From NCBI GenBank assembly GCA_910588135.1, contig CAJUOT010000013.1, forward strand, positions 1 to 59,635: DNA of 59,635 nucleotides, in the 5' to 3' direction. The DNA comes from an uncultured Oscillospiraceae bacterium. Its GTDB lineage: Bacteria > Bacillota > Clostridia > Oscillospirales > Oscillospiraceae. The notes beneath the pieces are model-generated. The model saw nothing but the letters and a program-made list of their open reading frames with translations. It ran no database searches and had not been told where the DNA came from. Shown here one piece after another: positions 1-7,035 of the stretch. The position numbers and the translations under genes are program-made. Position 1 is the first letter of the stretch. Each line of letters opens with the position of its first letter.

Positions 1-247
1 GGTCGCCGGGGCGCTGGGCCAGGCGGGCGTGGACGGCGGCGGCGGCGCGGCTGCGCAGTTCGGCGGCGGCGGCGTTGGTGAAGGTGATGACCAGGAAACG
101 GTCGATGTCCTCTCCCTGCTCCACATATCCCATCAGCCGCTCCACCAGCACCCGGGTTTTGCCCGAGCCGGCGGCGGCGGACACCAGCAGGTCGCCCCCC
201 CGGTTTTCCACGGCGGCGCGCTGCTCCCGGGTCAGTTCAATGGCCAT
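1..247 (-). CDS. addA: AddA helicase/nuclease subunit, N-terminal part (partial)
   Basis: The first 82 codons of AddA, cut by the window edge. AddA is the UvrD-type helicase/nuclease of AddAB, which resects double-strand ends for RecA. The N-terminus reads MAIELTREQRAAVENRG, then a Walker A motif (SAAAGSGKTRVLVERL, about residues 26-41) and motif Ia (FLVITFTNAAAAELRSR), all typical of superfamily 1 helicases. The ATG overlaps the end of addB by 11 bases, so the two subunits are probably translationally coupled. The family is about 1150-1250 residues long, so most of the gene lies outside the window. Confidence 0.95.
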   Translation of the reverse strand, partial: MAIELTREQRAAVENRGGDLLVSAAAGSGKTRVLVERLMGYVEQGEDIDRFLVITFTNAAAAELRSRAAAAVHARLAQRPGD

Positions 248-3200
248 GTCCGCCTTCCTCCTCCCGCTGGGCCAGCCAGCGCCAGAATTCCTCCGCCTTG
301 ACCCCGCGCCGGTAGCGCCTGGCGTCCCCGCAGCCCTCCTCAAAGTGGCAGGCCGCCCGGTAGTCGCACCAGCGGCAGGGGGTTTGGGCGGCCCCCTGCC
401 AATAGGGGTCGGCGTCGATGTTGCCCGCCGCCAGCTCCCCGGCGGCGCGCGCCAGGGCGGCGGCGACATACCGGTCCAGCGCGTCCATCTGGGACGGGGA
501 GACCAGACACTCCCCGCCGCCGCGCCCCTCGCCCACCGGCAGGAAGCGGAAGCCCCCCTCCCCGTGCTCCATGGCGTCCAGCACGGCGGGGTCGTCCAGC
601 ACCAGCCCCTGGCGGCGCAGCAGGGCGTCCCGCGCCCGGGCCACGTCCCGGTCGCTCATGCCCCGCTCGCCGTCCACCAGGGGGGTGCGGGCTGGGACGT
701 ACAGCACCCCCGCGGGGACGGCTTCCCCGGGGCCGAACACCTGCGCGCCGTTCCGGCTGAGGGCGAACAGGTAGAGCAGCATCTGGAGGCCCCGCCCATC
801 CTCCACGTCTGCAAAGTCAAAGCTCTTTTTGCCCGTCTTGTAGTCGATCACCCGCAGGTAGCGCTTTCCGCCGTGCTCCCACTGGTCCACCCGGTCCACA
901 AGGCCGGTGAGCCGGAGGCGCACCCCGTTCTCCACCTCCACCGGGGGCAGCGCCCTGCCGGGGCCGAAGCCCAGCTCGAAGGCGGCGGGGGTGAAGTCGG
1001 ACACGGAAAGCTCGGCGCACACGCTCTGGGCCACCGACAGCGCCGCCTGCTTCATGCGCTGGAAGAGGCAGCGCAGGCGGGCGGGTTCCCCCTCCAGGCC
1101 GGAGAGCACCTCCCGCTCATAGCGGTCCGCCGCCGCCTGGGACAGGCGGGCGACCGCCCCGCCGTCGCTGAGCGGGACGTTTTCCTCCTTGGCGGCCCGG
1201 AGGGTGTTTTCCAGCACGGCGTGGACGAAGGTGCCGTAGTCGGAGGGGCGCAGCGCCGCCCGCTGCCGGGGCTTGGCGCCCAGGCCGAAGCGGAGGAAAT
1301 GGCTGAAGTGGCAGGAGTTGGCCAGGTCCAGCCTTGTGGCGGACATGGGCACCACGGGGCCGAACAGCGCGTCCACCGCCGGCCGGGACAGCCGCCCCCG
1401 CCGCCAGCTGGCCGCGGCCCGGACGCGCTCCACCCGGGGGGCCAAACCGGGGACCTGAGCCAGCATATCCGCCAGGGCAGGGCTGCGCCCCGCCAGCTCC
1501 AGCGCCGCGTCCGGGGCGGACAGGCGGGCCAGTGGGTCCGCCCCGTCCGCCGCCGGCTGGCCGGGGAACAGCGCCCCCAGCCGGTCCCAGAGGAAGCAGG
1601 GGGTTTTCTGGTTGTCCCCCGTCCCGGCGGAAAAGCTGACGTACAGCCGGCCGGACGGGCGGGCGCAGGTCTCGTAGGCGATGGTCATCTCCCGGCGGAG
1701 CCTGTCCTCCTGCCGGGGGGCCAGCTCCACCTCCATGGCGGACAGCGCGTCCCGGTCCTGGTCGGAAAACAATCCCGGGGAGGGGGCGCAGTCGGGGATG
1801 GAATTGCTGTCCGCCCCCAGCAGGAACAGCACCTTGACCTCCTTGTGGGCCATGCGGGGGGCGTCCCCCACCGTCACCGCGTCCAGGGAGACGGGGATGG
1901 AGCCCACGTCGTACTGGCTGAGCACCAGGGAGAACAGCTGGGAGAACTCCTCCAGCTCCAGCGGCCTGTCCTCCAGCAGCAGGGCGCACTGCTCCAGGCC
2001 GCCCACCAGGATGTCCCACAGCTGGCGGTACTGGGCGGCGGCAGTGCGGTCGCCCCGCCGGTCCAGGCTGTCCGCCCGCTGGGCCAGCCGCTCGGGCAGG
2101 CCGATGTCCTCCAAAAACTGGTACAGGGCAAGGGCACGGCCCTTTCCCGTCTTGTCCGCCCCTTTGCGCAGGGCTTCCAGCGGCGCGATCACCCGGCGGC
2201 GCAGGCCGTCCAGCCATTCCACCAGGGCGGTATCCTCTGGGGTGAACTCCCTTCCATAGCCCTCCGGGTGCATATCCCAGGGCTTCTTCCTGGTCCATGC
2301 GGAGCCCTTCAGGTCCCAGGTGAGGGCGTAGTTTTCCAGCAGGTCCCGCTCTTCGGCGGAGATGCCGGTGAGGTCCGTTTTCAGGTAGCGGAACAGCTCT
2401 TCGTAAGGGTAGTCCGCCCCCACGGCGGCCAGGGCGGAGGTGACCAGGGCCAGCACCGGCTTTTCCAGAATATCCTCCATGGCGGAGCGGAACACGGGGA
2501 TGCCGTACCGGGCGAACACGCTGTCGATGAGCTCTCCGAAACCGTCCATCCGCCGGGCGCACACGGCGATATCCCGGCAGCGGCACCCCTCCTCCCGCAG
2601 CAGCCGCAGGATCTCGGCGGCGCACCACTCCGCCTCCTGCCGGGGGTGGGCGGCGGATATCCGGACGGCGGCGCACTCCCCCTGCCAGGGCGTTTCGGGA
2701 AGGGGGCCGAACAGGTGCCGCTCCAGGAAGGCCAGGGAGGGGTGGCGGGGCAGGGGGCGGTCCAGGGCCCCCTTCCGGACGGGGACGGCGGCGCTCTTTG
2801 CCAGCCGCGCCAGCCGCTTTGCCGCGCGCAGGGCGGGCTGGAAAATGCCGGACGGGTCGTCCCCGGAATCGCACACAAAGGCCGCCGTCAGCTCCCCCTG
2901 GGCCATAAGGGCGGACAGCACCCCCTCCTCCTGAGGGGTGAAGTCGGTGAAGCCGTACACATAGAAGTCCATCCCCGCGCCCCAGCGGGTTTCTTCCAAT
3001 TGCCGGGCCAGCCGGTCCAGGCGGCTGCGGGGGTCGGCGGCGCCCGCCGCCTCCAGCTCCCGGTAGGCGGCGCAGATCAGCCCCAGGTCCTTCAGCTTGT
3101 CCCCCTGGCGCCCCCCCAGCTCCTCCCCGGCGCAGATCAGCGCCTCCGGCTCCACCCGGTAGGCGTGGCACTCGTCCGCCGTGGCCAGCAGGCCCGTGAG

Positions 3201-3539
3201 AAAGGCGGGCTTCCGGGAGGGGGAGCGGTAGGCGCTCAGCGCGGGGGACACCTTCCGCAGGGCGGCGTACATCAGCAGCATCCGCCCCCCGGCGTCCAGC
3301 ATGGGGGCGGCCCCGCCCCCGGCGGCGTCGGCCAGCCGGCCCGCCAGCCGGGTGAAGGACAGCACCTCGCACGCCATGGACGCGCCGTCCCCCAGGGCGG
3401 CGCACATGGCCCGTTCGCACTCGTGAGAGTACTGCTCGGGCACGATGAGCAGGCGGCGGCGGGCGGGCGAGCGGCCCATCCGCTCCAGCAGCTCCCCGCG
3501 GATATCCTGGCCCGCCCGGGCGTACAGCAGCGTCAGCAT
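237..3539 (-). CDS. addB: AddB helicase-nuclease subunit
   Basis: 1100 residues, the usual AddB length. AddB pairs with AddA to recognise Chi and resect DNA ends. The N-terminal helicase-like region has the VPEQYS motif, but the usual P-loop (GRAGSGKS-type) is degenerate here (YARAGQDIRGEL), so this copy probably does not bind ATP there. The C-terminal nuclease domain has VIDYKTGKKSF. Cysteines in NSCHFSHFL and in CRWCDYRAAC near the C-terminus fit the AddB 4Fe-4S staple. Start ATG follows AAAGGAGG. It is divergent from infC. Confidence 0.95.
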   Translation of the reverse strand: MLTLLYARAGQDIRGELLERMGRSPARRRLLIVPEQYSHECERAMCAALGDGASMACEVLSFTRLAGRLADAAGGGAAPMLDAGGRMLLMYAALRKVSPALSAYRSPSRKPAFLTGLLATADECHAYRVEPEALICAGEELGGRQGDKLKDLGLICAAYRELEAAGAADPRSRLDRLARQLEETRWGAGMDFYVYGFTDFTPQEEGVLSALMAQGELTAAFVCDSGDDPSGIFQPALRAAKRLARLAKSAAVPVRKGALDRPLPRHPSLAFLERHLFGPLPETPWQGECAAVRISAAHPRQEAEWCAAEILRLLREEGCRCRDIAVCARRMDGFGELIDSVFARYGIPVFRSAMEDILEKPVLALVTSALAAVGADYPYEELFRYLKTDLTGISAEERDLLENYALTWDLKGSAWTRKKPWDMHPEGYGREFTPEDTALVEWLDGLRRRVIAPLEALRKGADKTGKGRALALYQFLEDIGLPERLAQRADSLDRRGDRTAAAQYRQLWDILVGGLEQCALLLEDRPLELEEFSQLFSLVLSQYDVGSIPVSLDAVTVGDAPRMAHKEVKVLFLLGADSNSIPDCAPSPGLFSDQDRDALSAMEVELAPRQEDRLRREMTIAYETCARPSGRLYVSFSAGTGDNQKTPCFLWDRLGALFPGQPAADGADPLARLSAPDAALELAGRSPALADMLAQVPGLAPRVERVRAAASWRRGRLSRPAVDALFGPVVPMSATRLDLANSCHFSHFLRFGLGAKPRQRAALRPSDYGTFVHAVLENTLRAAKEENVPLSDGGAVARLSQAAADRYEREVLSGLEGEPARLRCLFQRMKQAALSVAQSVCAELSVSDFTPAAFELGFGPGRALPPVEVENGVRLRLTGLVDRVDQWEHGGKRYLRVIDYKTGKKSFDFADVEDGRGLQMLLYLFALSRNGAQVFGPGEAVPAGVLYVPARTPLVDGERGMSDRDVARARDALLRRQGLVLDDPAVLDAMEHGEGGFRFLPVGEGRGGGECLVSPSQMDALDRYVAAALARAAGELAAGNIDADPYWQGAAQTPCRWCDYRAACHFEEGCGDARRYRRGVKAEEFWRWLAQREEEGGHGH

Positions 3540-3572
3540 GGCGGGGCCTCCTTTCCTTCGCGGTTTTTCCCC

Positions 3573-3601
3573 ATTTTATCACAGCCGGGGCCGGAAAAAA
3601 A
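3573..3601 (-). promoter_or_regulatory. Probable addB promoter (extended -10)
   Basis: On the minus strand a TG-A-TAAAAT extended -10 (3573-3578 plus upstream TG) lies about 35 bases before the addB start. The -35 is only a T-rich run near 3596-3601. It is back to back with the infC promoter. Confidence 0.4.
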
Positions 3602-3605
3602 GCTG

Positions 3606-3634
3606 TTGACAAACGTTCCCCTATCTGGTATGAT
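3606..3634 (+). promoter_or_regulatory. infC operon promoter
   Basis: TTGACA (3606-3611), a 17-base spacer and TATGAT (3629-3634) with a TGG extended -10. A near-consensus housekeeping promoter that leaves a leader of about 160 bases before infC. Confidence 0.85.
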
Positions 3635-3640
3635 ACTTGG

Positions 3641-3799
3641 GCAAAAGGAAGCAGGAACGGCGCCGCCGTCCTCACCTCCCGCCGCGGGCGAAGGGGTTAA
3701 CATGGTGAATTCCGCGCGGGCTGCCTGTGCGGGCTTCGTTGTGGACGCGGGTGCTTTCTTGCATACGCGTTTTTATTTTTTATCTGGAGGTGCGTGACC
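3641..3799 (+). promoter_or_regulatory. infC-rpmI-rplT leader with attenuator-like terminator
   Basis: A leader of about 160 bases. At its end ACGCGGGTGC (3745-3754) pairs with GCATACGCGT (3761-3770) with one mismatch and one wobble, around a TTTCTT loop. A T-rich tract follows at 3770-3781. This is an intrinsic terminator just before the infC ribosome site. Firmicute infC operons are known to be controlled by L20-responsive leader attenuation, and this arrangement fits. I did not derive the antiterminator fold. Confidence 0.6.
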
Positions 3800-4330
3800 A
3801 TAGCTAATACGGCTCATCAGATCAACGAAGAGATCCGCGACCGGGAGGTGCGGCTCATCGGCGCCGACGGCGCGCAGCTGGGCGTCATGTCCGCGGCCCA
3901 GGCTCAGGCCCGCGCCGACGAGGCGGGGCTGGACCTGGTGAAGATCTCTCCCACCGCCGTCCCCCCCGTGTGCAAGCTCATGGACTACGGCAAGTACCGC
4001 TTCGAGCAGTCCAAGCGGGAGAAAGAGGCCAAGAAGAACCAGCACGTGGTGGAGGTCAAGGAGGTGCGGATGTCCCCGGGCATCGACATCGGCGACTTCA
4101 ACACCAAGCTGCGCAGTGCCCAGAAGTTTTTGGGCGAGGGCAACCGGGTGAAGGTCACCGTCCGGTTCCGGGGCCGGGAGATGGCCCACACCGACATCGG
4201 CCGCAAGCTGCTGATGGATTTCGCCGAGCAGTGCGCCGAGCTGGCCGCGCTGGACAAGGAGCCCAAGCTGGAGGGCCGGCATATGAGCATTTTCCTGTCT
4301 GCGAGGAGCAGCAAGCCCAACAAGCAGTGA
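3800..4330 (+). CDS. infC: Translation initiation factor IF-3
   Basis: IF3 prevents premature 50S joining and proofreads start codons. The protein has the family signature INEEIRDREVRLIG, then PPVCKLMDYGKYRFEQ and a C-terminal KVTVRFRGREMAHTDIG. About 176 residues. Two starts are possible. GTG at 3794 lies only one base after the GGAGGTG ribosome site (3786-3792). An AUA codon at 3800 lies seven bases after it. infC is known for non-AUG starts such as AUU that give IF3 autoregulation, so I prefer AUA. The gene heads infC-rpmI-rplT. Confidence 0.93.
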   Translation: MANTAHQINEEIRDREVRLIGADGAQLGVMSAAQAQARADEAGLDLVKISPTAVPPVCKLMDYGKYRFEQSKREKEAKKNQHVVEVKEVRMSPGIDIGDFNTKLRSAQKFLGEGNRVKVTVRFRGREMAHTDIGRKLLMDFAEQCAELAALDKEPKLEGRHMSIFLSARSSKPNKQ

Positions 4331-4380
4331 CAACCCCTGCGGCATCTGCCGCCACTATCTACGAAAAGGAGACAACCGCC

Positions 4381-4584
4381 ATGCCTAAAGTAAAAACCCA
4401 CAGCGGCGCCAAGAAGCGCTTCAAGCTGACCAAGAACGGCCAGGTCAAACGCGCCCATGCCAACAAGAGCCACCTGCTCAACGGCCACGGCAAGACCCGC
4501 AAGCTCAAGAGGGGCCTGCGCAAAGGCGCTTACGCCGACGTGACCAACGCGCCCGTCATCAAGCGCATGATCCCCTACAAATAA
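4381..4584 (+). CDS. rpmI: 50S ribosomal protein L35
   Basis: 67 residues starting MPKVKTHSGAKKRFKLT and ending NAPVIKRMIPYK, full-length L35 with its strongly basic composition. AAAAGGAG lies upstream of the ATG. It is the second gene of the infC operon, the usual order in bacteria. Confidence 0.97.
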   Translation: MPKVKTHSGAKKRFKLTKNGQVKRAHANKSHLLNGHGKTRKLKRGLRKGAYADVTNAPVIKRMIPYK

Positions 4585-4644
4585 GGATTTGCGGGGCGCC
4601 AGAGACCATTCTTACTTTTACTCAATATAGGAGGCTGAACAACA

Positions 4645-5001
4645 ATGGCACGAGTCAAGGGCGCGATGATGACGCGCAAGAGAAGGAATAAGATCCTCAA
4701 GCTGGCCAAGGGCTACTGGGGAGCCAAGAGCAAGCACTACAAGATGGCCAACGAGCAGGTGATGAAGTCCCTGCAGTACGCCTACGTGGGCCGCCGGCTG
4801 AAGAAGCGCGACTTCCGCCAGCTGTGGATCGCCCGCATCAGCGCCGCGTGCAAGCTCAACGGCATGAACTATTCCACCTTCATGCACGGGCTGAAGCTGG
4901 CCGGCGTGGAGATCAACCGCAAGATGCTGGCCGAGCTGGCCGTCAACGACAAGGCGGCCTTCACCCAGCTCGCGGAGCTGTCCAAGGGCAAGCTGGCCTA
5001 A
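4645..5001 (+). CDS. rplT: 50S ribosomal protein L20
   Basis: 118 residues with MARVKGAMMTRKRRNK at the start and RRLKKRDFRQLWIARI in the middle, a full-length L20. L20 is an early 50S assembly protein. In Firmicutes it is known to repress the infC operon through the leader RNA. The start follows AGGAGG. A strong terminator follows. Confidence 0.97.
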   Translation: MARVKGAMMTRKRRNKILKLAKGYWGAKSKHYKMANEQVMKSLQYAYVGRRLKKRDFRQLWIARISAACKLNGMNYSTFMHGLKLAGVEINRKMLAELAVNDKAAFTQLAELSKGKLA

Positions 5002-5014
5002 CTGAAAACGGCGG

Positions 5015-5049
5015 AAAAAACAGGGGGCTGTTCAAGCCCCCTGTTTTTT
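5015..5049 (+). terminator. Terminator of infC operon
   Basis: AAAAAACAGGGGGCT, loop GTTCA, AGCCCCCTGTTTTTT: an A-flanked GC stem with a run of T. Confidence 0.93.
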
Positions 5050-5090
5050 GCTATAATGTCGTTGATTCTGACCCGAGGGAGTGGTGCGAG

Positions 5091-6029
5091 ATGAGCGAGA
5101 CCCAGCTGGCCGCCCAGGTGGTGGGCGAAGTGAAGAAGGCCGTGGTGGGCAAGGACGAAATTGTGGTCAAGACCCTGCTGGCCATCCTGGCCCGGGGGCA
5201 CGTGCTGCTGGAGGACATCCCCGGCGTGGGCAAAACCACCCTGGCCATCGCCTTTTCCCGGGCCCTGGGGCTGGAGTACAACCGGGTGCAGTTCACCCCG
5301 GACGTGATGCCTTCCGACCTGACGGGCTTCTCCCTGTACAACAGGGAGACCGGGCGGATGGAGTACCAGCCCGGGGCTCTGCTGTGCAACCTGTTCCTGG
5401 CCGACGAGCTCAACCGGGCCACCAGCCGCACTCAGTCCGCCCTGCTGGAAGCCATGGAGGAGGGCCGGGTGACGGTGGACGGCTTGTCCCACCCCGTGCC
5501 CGACCCCTTTCTGGTCATCGCCACCCAGAACCCGGCGGGGGCCTCCGGCACCCAGCTGCTGCCCGACTCCCAGCTGGACCGCTTTGCCCTGCGCCTGTCC
5601 ATCGGCTATCCGGAGCCCGCCGACGAGCTGGAGCTGCTCCGCCGCAAGCTCAAGGGCGACCCCATGGCCGGGGTGGCCCGGGCCGCGGGCCGGGAGGAGC
5701 TGGCCCGCCTGCGCACGCTGGCGGACGGGCTGTTCCTGGGGGACCTGGTGCTGGACTATATCCTCCGGCTGGTGCAGGCCACCCGGAGCCATCCCCAGCT
5801 GGCCCAGGGGGCCAGCCCCCGGGCGGCCATCTCCCTGGCGGCGCTGTGCCGGGCGTCGGCCTTCCTCCACGGGCGGGACTACGTGGTGCCCGAGGACGTG
5901 AAATACCTTTGGGTGGACGCCATTGCCCACCGGCTGGTCCTCCCCGCCGGGGCGGCGGGGGGCGCCCAGAGGACGGCGCAGATCGCCCGGGAGGTGCTCT
6001 CCTCGGTGCAGCCTCCCCGCGTCCGCTAA
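5091..6029 (+). CDS. MoxR-family AAA ATPase
   Basis: 312 residues. MoxR AAA+ ATPases act as chaperones, often with DUF58 (von Willebrand-like) partners. Walker A IPGVGKTT is at about residues 43-50, Walker B LFLADELNRA near 105, and the sensor region reads VIATQNPAG. The start follows GAGGGAG. A TATAAT (5052-5057) inside the tail of the preceding terminator may serve it. The next gene starts four bases after its stop, giving the common MoxR-DUF58-transglutaminase set. Confidence 0.92.
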   Translation: MSETQLAAQVVGEVKKAVVGKDEIVVKTLLAILARGHVLLEDIPGVGKTTLAIAFSRALGLEYNRVQFTPDVMPSDLTGFSLYNRETGRMEYQPGALLCNLFLADELNRATSRTQSALLEAMEEGRVTVDGLSHPVPDPFLVIATQNPAGASGTQLLPDSQLDRFALRLSIGYPEPADELELLRRKLKGDPMAGVARAAGREELARLRTLADGLFLGDLVLDYILRLVQATRSHPQLAQGASPRAAISLAALCRASAFLHGRDYVVPEDVKYLWVDAIAHRLVLPAGAAGGAQRTAQIAREVLSSVQPPRVR

Positions 6030-6033
6030 GGCC

Positions 6034-7035
6034 ATGCTTTACCGGCGTATTGTGTACGGCGGGGTGCTGGCGGGGGTGTTCCTGTTCCAGATCACCAACG
6101 AGAACTACCTGGCCCACTTCCTGCTGGGCCTGTGCCTTGCCCTGCCGCTGCTGTCCCTGGCCATGTCCCTGCCTGGAATGCTGGGCTCCCGCCTGACGCT
6201 GGCCGCCGCCCCCGCCGCTTTGGAACAGGGGCAGGCGGGCCGGTGGCTGCTGTCGGTGGAGGTGCCGGGGGGGCTGCCCCTGGCCCGGATCACCCTCCGT
6301 GTGGCGGAGAAGAACCTGCTCACCGGCGAGGGCAGGAGCCGCCGGCTGGCCATGGCCGGGGTGGCCCGGCGCAAGCCCATTGAGCTGTCCGCCCTCACCG
6401 GGCACTGCGGCCTGCTGGAGCTGCGGGCAGACAAGGCCCGGGTATACGACTACCTGGGGCTGTTCCGCCGGAGGCTGGACGCGCCGCTTCCCGCCCGGAT
6501 GCTGTGCCGCCCCATCCCCGCGGCGGTGGAGCCGCCCGCCGTTCCGGAGGGGCAGGGCGCGCGCCCTGTGTCCAGTGGGGCGGCCAGGCGCGGGCCGGGG
6601 GAGGACTACGACCTGCGGGAGTACCGCCCCGGGGACCCCATGCGGTCGGTTCACTGGAAGCTGTCCTCCAAGTGGGACGAGCTCATCGTCCGAGAGCGGG
6701 CGGAGGCTGTGATCCCCCTTCCGCTGCTCACCCTGGACCGCTTCGGCACGCCGGATGAGCTGGACAAGCTGCTGGGCAGGGCGCTGGGGATGAGCACGGC
6801 GCTTTTGGCGGTCCAGCGGCCCCACGCGGCGCTGTGGCTGGACGGGGCGGGGGAGCCCCGGCTGTATCCTGTGTCCGACGGGAAGGAGCTGTCCGGCTGC
6901 CTGCTGGCCCTGCTCTCCACGCCCGCGCCGCTGTCAGGCCCGGCGCTGGACAGCCGTCCGGACCTGCTGCGGGGTCCGGGCGGGCCGGTGTTCCGCATCC
7001 ACGTTGATCCGGAAGGGGGTGGGGAGGATGGCTGA
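6034..7035 (+). CDS. DUF58 domain protein
   Basis: 333 residues. Two hydrophobic segments lie at the N-terminus (about residues 6-45). The DUF58 core signature follows, GEDYDLREYRPGDPMRSVHWKLSSK in sense, around residues 188-215. DUF58 proteins are MoxR partners; their biochemical role is not settled. It lies directly after the MoxR gene and overlaps the following transglutaminase start by eight bases, so the three are one transcription unit. Confidence 0.9.
   Translation: MLYRRIVYGGVLAGVFLFQITNENYLAHFLLGLCLALPLLSLAMSLPGMLGSRLTLAAAPAALEQGQAGRWLLSVEVPGGLPLARITLRVAEKNLLTGEGRSRRLAMAGVARRKPIELSALTGHCGLLELRADKARVYDYLGLFRRRLDAPLPARMLCRPIPAAVEPPAVPEGQGARPVSSGAARRGPGEDYDLREYRPGDPMRSVHWKLSSKWDELIVRERAEAVIPLPLLTLDRFGTPDELDKLLGRALGMSTALLAVQRPHAALWLDGAGEPRLYPVSDGKELSGCLLALLSTPAPLSGPALDSRPDLLRGPGGPVFRIHVDPEGGGEDG

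Noticed and set aside
3794..3796. GTG as the infC start
   Set aside because: Only one base from the GGAGGTG site, too close. AUA 3800 fits better, though GTG cannot be excluded.
75..3797. A very long plus-strand open frame antisense to addB
   Set aside because: It mirrors addB codon by codon in GC-rich DNA, has low-complexity His/Gly/Pro content and no family motifs. The minus-strand AddB has clear motifs.
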